From positions 1 through 21,174 of the forward strand of contig JBEBHJ010000062.1 in assembly GCA_040081075.1 (NCBI GenBank): a DNA stretch of 21,174 nt, written 5' to 3'. The notes beneath the pieces are model-generated. The model saw only the letters and a list, made by a program, of their open reading frames with translations. It did no database searches and had not been told where the DNA came from. This DNA comes from JANJUB01 sp040081075. GTDB taxonomy: Bacteria > Armatimonadota > Fimbriimonadia > Fimbriimonadales > Fimbriimonadaceae. The translations under genes were made by a program, and so were the position numbers. Shown here piece after piece: positions 1 to 7,097 of this stretch (positions are counted from its first letter, which is position 1; every line of letters starts with the position of its first letter).

Positions 1-944
1 TCATCGTTGGGGGTAATTATCGGAATACGGCGGTCGTAGTTAAGCTGACTCCCACCGGAGCGCGCATCTGGTCAAAGGTGGTTGTGCCGACGAACGCATT
101 TTACGATGGCATCGTGACCATGAACATAGCACCGAACGACGAAACACTGCTTTGCGCTAACAACACCGGTGGAGCGAGATTCGTAAAATTAAACTCAGGA
201 GGAACAGTCTCATGGGACCTTCCAGCGGATGATGCAGAAATGTACCGTGATTCGCATATGTTGCCGAACGGCAACTGGCTCGTGATGCGCCCGCTGCAAG
301 GATTGGGGCTCAACGGTGCCGGCGTTCGCGCCATTGCACTCTTACCTTCGGGTGCCGTCGCTTGGTCGAGAACTCTGTTTTTCACATCACCGAGCCACCT
401 TGGGAACCAAGAAGGGCAACAATTTGACACGTGCATGGACGCTTACGGCGACACATACTTTACGTTAAACGAAGGCTTGGAACCGGGAGCCGAGAGATTT
501 CGCTCCGGGAAGTTAACCGCCTCGGGTAGCTTTCGTTGGAGTCATCAGTTCGATTTCCCAACCTCTTTCGATGCTGTTTCAGAAATAGCGATAAGGAGAG
601 ACACGGGCGACATTTTCGCATTCGGGTCATTTGCTGGGGCAAACGACTCGTTTCGAGGTGTTTGTTATAAGCAGTCAGTAGGGGCGAACCAAGAGACTTA
701 CACAATCCCGCGGAATTTGGTGTTCAATTCGCCAAAGAGTGTCTTTTGGAATGATCGCTATACAGGCGAAGCAACCGCAAGCATAGCGATAAATCCACTT
801 CACGGCACGGTGACAATGTCACCAACAGGATTCTTCACCTATTCGCCTCAGGCAGGCTACTTTGGCCCAGATTCATTTACCTATAGGGCCACAAAATCTG
901 GAGTTGATGCTTCCCTAGCCGTCGTTAATATCACCGTTCTTTAA
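1..944 (+). CDS. Secreted beta-propeller / Ig-like protein, 5' truncated by window edge
   Basis: The reading frame is open from base 3, so the true start lies upstream; the GTG at 78 is internal. The visible part reads like a chain of propeller blades, with repeated phrases of the type 'LTPTGARIWSK', 'LPSGAVAWSR' and 'LTASGSFRWSH', as in PQQ-like or delta-60-type repeats. The last 70 or so residues form a bacterial Ig/cadherin-like domain, with the pattern GTVTMSPTGFFTYSPQAGYF followed by G-DSFTYRA and ending in VNITVL. Such proteins are normally exported and sit on or outside the cell surface; no enzymatic motif is visible. It is a paralog of the minus-strand gene at 1891-3624: 'AYGDTYFTLNEGLE' here matches 'RYGDTYVLLEHGLE' there. 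The signal peptide, if any, is outside the window. The family call is fairly sure; the function is unknown. Confidence 0.8.
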   Translation, partial: IVGGNYRNTAVVVKLTPTGARIWSKVVVPTNAFYDGIVTMNIAPNDETLLCANNTGGARFVKLNSGGTVSWDLPADDAEMYRDSHMLPNGNWLVMRPLQGLGLNGAGVRAIALLPSGAVAWSRTLFFTSPSHLGNQEGQQFDTCMDAYGDTYFTLNEGLEPGAERFRSGKLTASGSFRWSHQFDFPTSFDAVSEIAIRRDTGDIFAFGSFAGANDSFRGVCYKQSVGANQETYTIPRNLVFNSPKSVFWNDRYTGEATASIAINPLHGTVTMSPTGFFTYSPQAGYFGPDSFTYRATKSGVDASLAVVNITVL

Positions 945-957
945 GGGGAGGCGGCGC

Positions 958-1008
958 ATGGACGACAGTTCCCAGGGTTGGATTTCAAACTGGACGCCAA
1001 GGGGTTAA
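958..1008 (+). CDS. Possible 16-residue micro-ORF with strong ribosome binding site
   Basis: An ATG at 958 opens a 16-codon frame (MDDSSQGWISNWTPRG) ending in TAA at 1006-1008. It is preceded by a purine-rich AAGGGGAGG with about 6 bases spacing, one of the best Shine-Dalgarno matches in the window. It starts 13 bases after the stop of the preceding gene. No homology is recognised. It may be a chance ORF, a leader peptide or a remnant. Confidence 0.2.
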   Translation: MDDSSQGWISNWTPRG

Positions 1009-1021
1009 ACTACTTTGAAAT

Positions 1022-1039
1022 GAGGGGGCGCGCCCCCTC
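1022..1039. repeat. Perfect 18-bp palindrome (GC-rich dyad)
   Basis: The sequence GAGGGGGCGCGCCCCCTC equals its own reverse complement. There is no loop, so it is more likely a protein-binding dyad or a recombination/repeat remnant than an RNA hairpin, although a cruciform is possible. It sits in the gene-poor gap between the truncated propeller gene and the Imm26-like ORF. No T-run follows, so it is not a clear terminator. Confidence 0.6.
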
Positions 1040-1062
1040 TATCCGATAGGTATCTACCGGTT

Positions 1063-1149
1063 ATGGACAAAATCAACGAAATCAGCCCGACGAATCCTTT
1101 GCGTCCTCAGATGATGCGGGCCGGGGCTCGCGTAAATGGGGAGTTCTGA
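1063..1149 (+). CDS. Tiny ORF of 28 residues, unassigned
   Basis: ATG at 1063 starts a frame reading MDKINEISPTNPLRPQMMRA and on to a TGA at 1147-1149, two bases before the TTG of the next ORF. A one-base frame change would fuse it to the Imm26-like ORF, so it may be that gene's original N-terminus. No good Shine-Dalgarno is seen; TATCTA ends 6 bases upstream but lacks the final T of a -10 box. Status is uncertain. Confidence 0.2.
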   Translation: MDKINEISPTNPLRPQMMRAGARVNGEF

Positions 1150-1151
1150 AA

Positions 1152-1505
1152 TTGAAAAAACCTGACTTTTCTCGTTGTTTCATAGCAATTGAGCTGACTC
1201 CGGTGGTGTTTGCCATCGGCTATGTGGTCCGGCACAGTGTCAAGAACAAGGCGATTCAGCTCAATGTCTTTTGTGAGACAACTGCCCATGTGCCACATAA
1301 AAACTACCTTCGCCAGCTCACGCATTTGGATGTAAAAGCTGGTTTCCTTCTTGCCGATGACGGGTTTCGCACTGGCGCTTGGACAGTGATTGACCAATTG
1401 GGCGAGGACGAAGTGCCCGTTCCCTGGAAGGCTTTGCCCGTGTTTGGCTCCGTGAGCGATGATGGGAGCTATGCCCGGCGAATCACCTATGACGAAACTT
1501 CTTGA
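1152..1505 (+). CDS. Small protein resembling Imm26-type immunity domain
   Basis: This is 117 residues from a TTG codon. The pattern resembles the Imm26 family found as immunity proteins of polymorphic toxins: an early 'FAIGYVVRHSV' strand pair, an aromatic middle, then 'GAWTVIDQL' and the ending 'VPWKALPVFG'. In known Imm26 proteins the motifs are a G-x-[AF]-x-G-x-V segment, a G-x-W-x-V-I-[GD] segment and a P-x-F near the end. The typical N-terminal 'GDIFxIPL' is only partly present ('FIAIEL'), so the start may be damaged, and the frame is open upstream of the TTG. There is no Shine-Dalgarno. It lies near an Rhs fragment (3641-3991), which suits an orphan immunity gene, but no intact toxin is in the window. 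The family call comes from pattern recognition only. Confidence 0.45.
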   Translation: MKKPDFSRCFIAIELTPVVFAIGYVVRHSVKNKAIQLNVFCETTAHVPHKNYLRQLTHLDVKAGFLLADDGFRTGAWTVIDQLGEDEVPVPWKALPVFGSVSDDGSYARRITYDETS

Positions 1506-1519
1506 ACGAGCGCATCGAA

Positions 1520-1672
1520 ATGTGTTCGGCACGGGAAGGGCTGAGGCTAGATTCGGATGAGATCGGAGACTCGATTACTCTGGAGTACAAACTTAAGAAG
1601 CTCTTGGTGGAAAGAGTCGTCGGGGATCTATCGGAACTCCGACGTTACCATCGCGATTTGCGCAACGGCTAA
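1520..1672 (+). CDS. Possible small ORF (50 residues) after the Imm26-like gene
   Basis: ATG at 1520 (or TTG at 1502) opens a frame to TAA at 1670-1672. It contains a helix-prone charged stretch, 'ITLEYKLKKLLVERVVGDL', with plausible codon use. It starts within 15 bases of the Imm26-like stop and would be in the same transcript. No Shine-Dalgarno or homology is recognised. Between 1673 and 1890 a third short frame ends near 1846 in 'LLPIICGI'-like hydrophobic residues, but I cannot support it as a gene. Confidence 0.22.
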   Translation: MCSAREGLRLDSDEIGDSITLEYKLKKLLVERVVGDLSELRRYHRDLRNG

Positions 1673-1890
1673 CAGCCGGTTTTCAGGCACCTGCGGTTCC
1701 TCGCGCCATACGCTCTCCTGCCCAGGTTGACCTTGGCCTATCGTTCACGTGTGGCGTTATTGTAATCATGTTCTGCTCTCTCTTCGTGCCCAAGAGCTTC
1801 ACCGATGCGAGATTACTTCCGATCATTCCGATCTGCGGCATCTGAACTTCTGAAAATTCGTTCGAACTCGCGCCGAACCCACGGGAGCGA

Positions 1891-3624
1891 TTACGGGCGA
1901 ATGGTTAGGCTTGTTGTTCGGCTGACCCCATTTGCGGTTGCGGTCAATGCTCGAACCACCGTTTGAGCAACTCCCAGAGTTCGGATTGTGAATCTTCGGA
2001 CGGCGCTTCCCGCGGGAACGATCGCGCCGACGGGAACTATTGCTTCCGGGCCATCGCTCAAAAGCTTTATTACGTAGCCACCCGCGGCGGCCGGGCCGAA
2101 GAGCCTGATAACTGCCGTAGAAGTGGCGCCGCCACCAACCGCGTTCGGAACGCATCCAAAGAAAGCGAGGCTCGTCTTCTTTATCGTAATGGTAGCGGTG
2201 CGAGCGACTCCGGAATATCGAGCGGTGATCGTGGCGGGTTGGTCGGTTACAACGCTCGAAAGGATGCATGGCACTTCCGCTTGAAGTAGGCCGGTGGGCA
2301 CGACTACGGTTGGGGGCACGGATAGGTTCCCTGTTGAGCTACTGAGCAAAACGGTCCGGTTGAATTTGCACTTGCCAAAGAAGGTGATGGTGGCATTCAC
2401 GGTTTTACCGCCGACCTGCGAATTGGAAGTGAAGTGGATACCACGAAGCCCAGTTTGGCGGAAGACCTGCATGAGAGAGGGTGACAGTTCTGAACCGATG
2501 GCATGGCCAACGGCGGAAACCGTCCCAAAAGGGCCAATTTCAAGATCATAGAATAAGCTGTTCTCGCCGGAAAGGAGTTCGCTTTCCCACAACATTCTCC
2601 CCCCTTCACGCGCGTCGAAGGCGGCGATGGAGCTTCGCGAGTCTGGCCGAAAAGGAAGTAGAACGTAGACTTGGTTATAGGCGTCCGCTTTCATGATTGT
2701 ATAGATGGCCGCCGGTAAGAATCGGAAGTGGTTCTTACCGGTCATCGGATCCACCCAAAGGTACAGCGTTCGATCTTCAAAAGATGTGGCGGTAGCGATG
2801 CGCTGGGTGAAGCAAATGTTCAAACTGTCGTTGCTTGCGAGCACCCCGACTGGTGATCCGATTAAGCTCTGGGCACCCGCTGGAACTGGGGGTCGGATAG
2901 TGTACGTAGCTTCCAGAGTTCCAATTGGGGAATACCGTTCAACGAGAACCTGATTAGCCAATTTTCTCGTTGCCACCAGCCGTCCATCGCTCAAGAGAAG
3001 TCTTTGCCAATATTCAAGTAGTGGTTGGCTCCAAATCAAGTTCCCAGAGGTATCTAGGACGGCCGTTCTTTGAGCAGACGAGAGTAACAACCTATCTCCA
3101 GCCAAGGAGACTTCGTAGTGATCGGGGGCGATATCGGGACGTCGCGAGAATAGCAGGTTCCCTAACGGGTCAACTTTCCAAATCTCAACATGATCAACGC
3201 TTCGCTCTAATCCATGCTCCAGCAAGACATAGGTGTCTCCGTACCTATCGCCTACCCATGAAGTGATTCGGTATCCGGGGCCAACCTGCGGTGTTTCCCA
3301 AGCAAACCGCCCAACGGAATCAACTGTCAGCAATTGATCGAGGCTTTGGCCAATTACCCTTGACTTCAGAATGATCAACTTCCCATCGGGAAGAACAAAC
3401 AAGGGGCTGCAGGTTTCGGTTGGATACGAGAAAGTCCACTCTAGTTCGCCGGCGGCGGAGCGCAACTCAACCTTGGCCGAATTCGACACGAAGTAACGAC
3501 CATCCGGACGCCATAGCATCCGGCTACCTCCCTCATTGCTTATCTGGCGCACCCACGAATTTACCCCTTGGCTCGCGGAAAGGCCGCAGGTAATTAGGGC
3601 AAGGAAAACAAGAAGGCCCTTCAC
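1891..3624 (-). CDS. Secreted beta-propeller protein with two C-terminal Ig-like repeats
   Basis: This 577-residue protein starts at GTG 3624. Residues 1-18 form a signal peptide (MKGLLVFLALITCGLSAS). Residues about 30-390 contain repeated propeller phrases: 'WRPDGRYFVS', 'LPDGKLIILK', 'DSVGRFAWETP', 'DPLGNLLFS', 'DTSGNLIWS' and 'LSDGRLVATR'. Residues about 395-481 and 485-576 are two similar Ig-like modules sharing the scheme VGG-x-A-I-x-[LF]-FG, then VP-x-G, then a closing [TS]-x-TI. The domain order suggests an exported structural or binding protein; no catalytic residues can be named. A GATAAT hexamer lies 6 bases before the GTG, and no Shine-Dalgarno is present, which supports this start as leaderless. 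It is a paralog of the truncated gene at the window start. Confidence 0.85.
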   Translation of the reverse strand: MKGLLVFLALITCGLSASQGVNSWVRQISNEGGSRMLWRPDGRYFVSNSAKVELRSAAGELEWTFSYPTETCSPLFVLPDGKLIILKSRVIGQSLDQLLTVDSVGRFAWETPQVGPGYRITSWVGDRYGDTYVLLEHGLERSVDHVEIWKVDPLGNLLFSRRPDIAPDHYEVSLAGDRLLLSSAQRTAVLDTSGNLIWSQPLLEYWQRLLLSDGRLVATRKLANQVLVERYSPIGTLEATYTIRPPVPAGAQSLIGSPVGVLASNDSLNICFTQRIATATSFEDRTLYLWVDPMTGKNHFRFLPAAIYTIMKADAYNQVYVLLPFRPDSRSSIAAFDAREGGRMLWESELLSGENSLFYDLEIGPFGTVSAVGHAIGSELSPSLMQVFRQTGLRGIHFTSNSQVGGKTVNATITFFGKCKFNRTVLLSSSTGNLSVPPTVVVPTGLLQAEVPCILSSVVTDQPATITARYSGVARTATITIKKTSLAFFGCVPNAVGGGATSTAVIRLFGPAAAGGYVIKLLSDGPEAIVPVGAIVPAGSAVRRFTIRTLGVAQTVVRALTATANGVSRTTSLTIRP

Positions 3625-3630
3625 ACTCTG

Positions 3631-3636
3631 ATTATC
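3631..3636 (-). promoter_or_regulatory. -10 box of leaderless type for the 1891-3624 gene
   Basis: On the minus strand GATAAT (5 of 6 to TATAAT) is followed by six bases, CAGAGT, and then the GTG start. Transcription would start at or next to the start codon. No convincing -35 is visible. Confidence 0.5.
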
Positions 3637-3640
3637 ACAT

Positions 3641-3991
3641 ATGCTCCAGCTAGCCCGTTATCCTTTTAACGTGTTCGGAGCGAACGGTTTAGTTGCTCGC
3701 CGGTCGAACTCGGCCACTACGCACTATCAGTTCGATAACCTCGGTGGCACCGCTCATAGGCTCGATGGATCGGGCAATGTGATTACAAACCACATGCAAG
3801 ATGCGTTCGGGCAGCCCACGAGCAGTGGCGTCGAAGAGAACGGCAAGGAATTTACGATCTTGGCTGACCTGGGAAGCGATTGCCTAATGAGCGACGGAGG
3901 GTCTTATTTCTGGTACGCCATCGAAGACGAAAAACTCGGCCCAGCATGCACCCTCGAAGCCGCGCTCCATTCTGTGCCAACTGGAGACTGA
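3641..3991 (+). pseudogene. Orphan fragment of an Rhs/YD-repeat protein
   Basis: The frame reads 'FGANGLVARRSNSATTHYQF' and then 'DNLGGTAHRLDGSGNVITNH', followed by 'DAFGQPTSSG'. This matches the end of Rhs cores, where 'Y-x-DGLGS-x-R-x-LTD-x-GNV' leads to 'Y-x-YDAFG'. The expected continuation (NPF-x-Y-G-G, then L-x-x-RYYDP) is missing and the sequence turns into unrelated residues up to the TGA at 3989-3991. An in-frame TGA at 3629 blocks upstream extension, so the roughly 1000 or more residues of a normal Rhs are absent. The same frame stays open after the stop for about 30 more residues ('MIAQPNTPNPLGYRKLQ'), which may be further debris. I read it as a remnant left by recombination, possibly a displaced Rhs tip. 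Confidence 0.6.
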
Positions 3992-4087
3992 AGCGAGCAC
4001 ACGTTCTTCCATCACTTTCGGATGATCGCTCAACCTAACACACCCAATCCCTTGGGCTACAGAAAGCTACAAGCGCATATCGACGAT

Positions 4088-5329
4088 CTAGCTCACCCAA
4101 CCTCGCATTCGACATGCTTGCGCCACTCGGTCTATGGCTACCAGATAGGCGGCGAGACGCGTGTGAACCTTCTTGTTATCTCGCATCGCGTGAACCGAGT
4201 GGAAGGCCTCGGTCATTCGTTCATCTAGTTTTCGGTGCACGTCGGCAAGTTTCCAACGATCGAGGTTCAGGTTTTGAACTTGTTCGAAGTAGGAAACAGT
4301 TACTCCCCCGGCGTTGCACAGAAAATCGGGAATTACGTAGATGCCCTTGGAAAACAGGATTTCGTCTGCGGCGGGAGTTGTGGGACCGTTTGCAAGTTCC
4401 ACGATCACCTTGCAGTTCAGGCTCAGGGCATTGTCGGCCGTGATCACGCCTTCAAGTGCGCTCGGAACGAGAACGTCGACGGCAAGTTCGAGCAATGCTC
4501 CGTTGGTGAGTGCTTGGGCGCCCGGAAAGCCGACGACGCTCCCAGTGGCGGCTTTGTGAGCGCTAACGTCGATAAACGACAGACCCGAAGGGTTGAAAAT
4601 GCCTCCCTTGGAATCGGAAACGGCGACCACCTTGGTACCAAATAGCTCTTCTAGAAGCCGGTGAGCGTGCGCGCCAGCGTTGCCGTAACCTTGGATAGCG
4701 GCGGTGGCGGTTTTCAAATCCAAACCGGTCACCTTGGCGGCTTCCCGCAAGGTGAACATTCCACCCCGCGCGGTCGCATCATCTCGACCGGGAGAACCGC
4801 CCAAAATCAAGGGCTTTCCTGTAATCACGCCGGGCTCGTGGCGACCTCGAATGACCTCAAATTCATCCATCATCCAGGCCATGATCTGCGGGGTGGTGTA
4901 AACATCAGGGGCCGGAATATCAACATCATCGCCGATATTTCTGGCCAGAGCCCGCATGAAACCACGGCTCAACCGCTCAAGTTCACTATTAGAAAGAGCT
5001 TTGGGATCGCAAATTACGCCGCCCTTCCCTCCGCCAAGCGGCAAATCAACAATAGCGGTTTTCCATGTCATCCATGCGGCGAGGGCGCGAACGGTGTCGA
5101 CCGTTTCTTCCGGGTGAAATCGGATTCCTCCTTTGCATGGCCCCTTGGCGTGGTTATATTGAACTCGAAACCCGGTGAAAACCTTTGTCGAGCCATCGTC
5201 CATCCGCACTGGAATGCGCAGGCGGATTTCGCGCATAGGCTCGCGCAAGAGCTGGTGAATATCGGCGGGAAGGTTGAGGAGTTCGGCGGCTTCGTCAAGC
5301 TGCTGTTGGGCCACTTCAAATGGGTTCAT
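4088..5329 (-). CDS. gdhA: Glu/Leu/Phe/Val-family dehydrogenase, probably glutamate dehydrogenase
   Basis: This cytosolic enzyme performs reversible oxidative deamination of an amino acid, most likely L-glutamate to 2-oxoglutarate and ammonia with NAD(P). Its 413 residues are the usual length for the hexameric bacterial/archaeal GDH class. Visible motifs are 'KGPCKGGIRFHP' (K66 in the substrate pocket), K90, the catalytic-lysine loop 'PLGGGKGG' with K102, 'DIPAPDV' with the catalytic aspartate D142, the Rossmann turn GYGNAG at 214-219, and 'ELANGPTTPAADEIL' at 311-325. All key residues are present and it looks intact. It diverges from the gene at 5385 with 55 bases between. There is no clear Shine-Dalgarno before the ATG at 5329. 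Substrate (Glu versus branched or aromatic amino acids) and cofactor cannot be fixed from sequence alone. Confidence 0.95.
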   Translation of the reverse strand: MNPFEVAQQQLDEAAELLNLPADIHQLLREPMREIRLRIPVRMDDGSTKVFTGFRVQYNHAKGPCKGGIRFHPEETVDTVRALAAWMTWKTAIVDLPLGGGKGGVICDPKALSNSELERLSRGFMRALARNIGDDVDIPAPDVYTTPQIMAWMMDEFEVIRGRHEPGVITGKPLILGGSPGRDDATARGGMFTLREAAKVTGLDLKTATAAIQGYGNAGAHAHRLLEELFGTKVVAVSDSKGGIFNPSGLSFIDVSAHKAATGSVVGFPGAQALTNGALLELAVDVLVPSALEGVITADNALSLNCKVIVELANGPTTPAADEILFSKGIYVIPDFLCNAGGVTVSYFEQVQNLNLDRWKLADVHRKLDERMTEAFHSVHAMRDNKKVHTRLAAYLVAIDRVAQACRMRGWVS

Positions 5330-5370
5330 ATCGCTCGCGCAAGGTTACCGTGATTTTGGAATCGGGAACG

Positions 5371-5376
5371 TAAAAT
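5371..5376 (+). promoter_or_regulatory. Possible -10 box for the gene at 5385
   Basis: TAAAAT ends 8 bases before the ATG at 5385. If used, the transcript would have a leader of at most a couple of bases. The alternative ATG at 5400 would give a leader of about 15 bases. Confidence 0.35.
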
Positions 5377-5384
5377 GACAGGGT

Positions 5385-6374
5385 ATGGTTTTGCTAGGTA
5401 TGAACCGGCTCGTCGGACTCGTGGTCTTTTGTTTGACTGTGCAGCTAGGTGAATGCGAGCCGAAACCCACGCTCGAGAAATTCCCTGCTGGCTACGAGCA
5501 CATCTGTCGCGACTTTCAGATTGACATCAAAAGGCCTGGGTGGAAGCAAGAGACCTACGTGGCCGGCGACGAACAGAAGCTGATCGAATTTCAGAGAGAA
5601 CATGATCACGTAAGTTTCTACGTTTCGGGGAACTTCCGTGGAGTACACAATGGGAGGATTTACGACCTGCCCAAGCAGGTTCGCGCTTATCAAAAAAGCA
5701 AAGTGGAACTGACAATTCAAACCGAAGCCGATGCTTACACCAAAGCAGAAGCACTTTTACGCAAACATGGCCTTTGGGACGAAGAGCTGCGACCAGATCG
5801 CTGTTCGCTTGCGCCCGTGCCCAAGGTCGGTCCAATTGAGTTCGCGGATGGCTTAGCCAACGTTGATTTCATTGTCTGGCGCAATGGGATTCCGGCTCAA
5901 GTCCAACTAACTCGCGTTGAGCTTAACCGCATCACGGGCGAACCGCTGTCCATCTTGGTTCACGAAAGACTCCCTTTCGCTAGTTCAACACCGAAACTTA
6001 CCGAGGAGGAGGCGCGGCGATGCATCTTTGAACATGCTTGTCGACAGCTTCACCTTGAGAATTGGGGCGCTGATGCATACGAAGCGATCCAAAATCTTCC
6101 GAAATCGCAAGTTGAGTTAGTCTACGCATTTGATCCGGCCACAAAGGACAAGCTACGACTCAAGTTGTTCTACTCATCCTTTCCCTATCGAACTGCCTAT
6201 CTTGTCAATGCCACGACCGGTGCGGTTCACGAAGATGGATCAATGAGGACGCCGCCCTATGAATCGCAATATGTGCCCTATAAGTTCATTCCTCGCGAAT
6301 GGTCCTTCGGCATGCTCGGATTTCTCTTGGTCGGTCTGACCGTTGCACGAAGATTTTTGCGATCCCGCCGGTAA
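5385..6374 (+). CDS. Exported hypothetical protein with C-terminal membrane anchor, PepSY-like middle
   Basis: 329 residues from ATG 5385; ATG 5400 (residue 6, MNRLVGLVVFCLTVQLGECE) would give a cleaner signal peptide. The C-terminus 'SFGMLGFLLVGLTVARRFLR' is a membrane segment followed by arginines, so the body should lie outside the cytoplasm, anchored at its end. The region around 175-290 has the feel of PepSY/YcdB modules: 'VELNRITGEPLSI' (beta-hairpin after V-D-x-x-TGE), then 'KLTEEEARRCIFEHA', then 'YLVNATTGAVHEDG'. This is a weak structural analogy, not a firm family assignment. The gene at 6418 follows 43 bases later on the same strand. Function unknown. Confidence 0.75.
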   Translation: MVLLGMNRLVGLVVFCLTVQLGECEPKPTLEKFPAGYEHICRDFQIDIKRPGWKQETYVAGDEQKLIEFQREHDHVSFYVSGNFRGVHNGRIYDLPKQVRAYQKSKVELTIQTEADAYTKAEALLRKHGLWDEELRPDRCSLAPVPKVGPIEFADGLANVDFIVWRNGIPAQVQLTRVELNRITGEPLSILVHERLPFASSTPKLTEEEARRCIFEHACRQLHLENWGADAYEAIQNLPKSQVELVYAFDPATKDKLRLKLFYSSFPYRTAYLVNATTGAVHEDGSMRTPPYESQYVPYKFIPREWSFGMLGFLLVGLTVARRFLRSRR

Positions 6375-6417
6375 GTTGAACACAAAACAAACGCGCGGCT
6401 GAATCGTCTTGTCGTCC

Positions 6418-7011
6418 ATGTATGCGATTCTCGCCCTTGCCATCACTCAAGCGCCAACTTGCGTGTGTCCCGTTACCGGGCAGGCGGTGAACGACGAGAG
6501 TCCGAGCTTTGCGGTGAGCGGCGTTCAGTTCAGATTTGCCGACGAATCCAGCAAGAATCTGTTCGCCAAATCCCCGCTGGAAACTCTTGAGGTTGCGCGC
6601 AAGAAAGGCTGGACAGTTGGGATCAGCTTCTTTGATCCCGTCACCCACAAATCTCCCATTCTTAGCCGAGACGGCAAGATTCGAGCTGCCGATCTGAACA
6701 TGATCAAGGCCTTTTCAACCTACAACGGGGTTATTTTTCCATTCGAACGTCCACGGAGCAAGAACCAGTTCGAACGTGATCCGGCGAGTTGGTTGGCAGA
6801 GCCCAAGCAATACACGCTGGCTTGCCCTTACATGGGCAACAAGTCGCCTTCAGTAGAGCGAGCGGTTGGCTATCAAGATGTCGAAGGGGTGCGGTACTTC
6901 CTGTGTTGTGATACCTGTGTCTCCTTTGCACGGGGGCAAGGAAAGAACGCAGACTACTCGGAGTCAAAGAAGTCAGGTTCGGATTGGGTGAGCTTGTTTC
7001 CCAAGAAATAG
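6418..7011 (+). CDS. Exported protein with two YHS/TRASH-like metal-binding modules
   Basis: The ATG at 6418 is chosen over the TTG at 6409 because it directly begins a short hydrophobic export segment, MYAILALAITQA (197 residues in all). Module 1 begins 'CVCPVTGQAV' (C15, C17), followed by 'VSGVQFRFADESSKNLFAKS', the usual YHS arrangement before 'F-x-x-xP'. Its second Cys pair is missing (FADES where 'FCC-x-x-C' would be expected). Module 2 has 'ACPYMGNKSPSV' (C136) and, after 'GVRYFLCCDTCVSFARG', C163, C164 and C167, a complete set. YHS-type domains bind copper or other soft metals, so a periplasmic metal-binding role is possible but inferred. It follows the 5385 gene by 43 bases and may share its transcript. 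Confidence 0.7.
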   Translation: MYAILALAITQAPTCVCPVTGQAVNDESPSFAVSGVQFRFADESSKNLFAKSPLETLEVARKKGWTVGISFFDPVTHKSPILSRDGKIRAADLNMIKAFSTYNGVIFPFERPRSKNQFERDPASWLAEPKQYTLACPYMGNKSPSVERAVGYQDVEGVRYFLCCDTCVSFARGQGKNADYSESKKSGSDWVSLFPKK

Positions 7012-7060
7012 GTTCGCGCCTTAAGGAGGGCTCCAATAATCGGAGCAACTTTGAACCAAG

Positions 7061-7091
7061 TTGCCACAGCAAAGGGCTAAAAGGTTAAACT
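7061..7091 (+). promoter_or_regulatory. Promoter of the 7098 hydrolase, leaderless type
   Basis: TTGCCA at 7061-7066 (5 of 6 to TTGACA), a 19-base spacer, and TAAACT at 7086-7091. Six bases (AGCGCA) separate the -10 from the ATG at 7098, so transcription would start at or beside the start codon. Confidence 0.5.
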
Positions 7092-7097
7092 AGCGCA

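Noticed and set aside
4022..4087. Short frame 'MIAQPNTPNPLGYRK' as a separate gene
   Set aside because: After 4088 it runs only as the mirror of gdhA; the first 22 residues are more likely Rhs-locus debris.
4661..5353. Long plus-strand open frame of 230 residues
   Set aside because: It is the mirror of gdhA, which has full catalytic motifs; the mirror frame has no recognisable protein.
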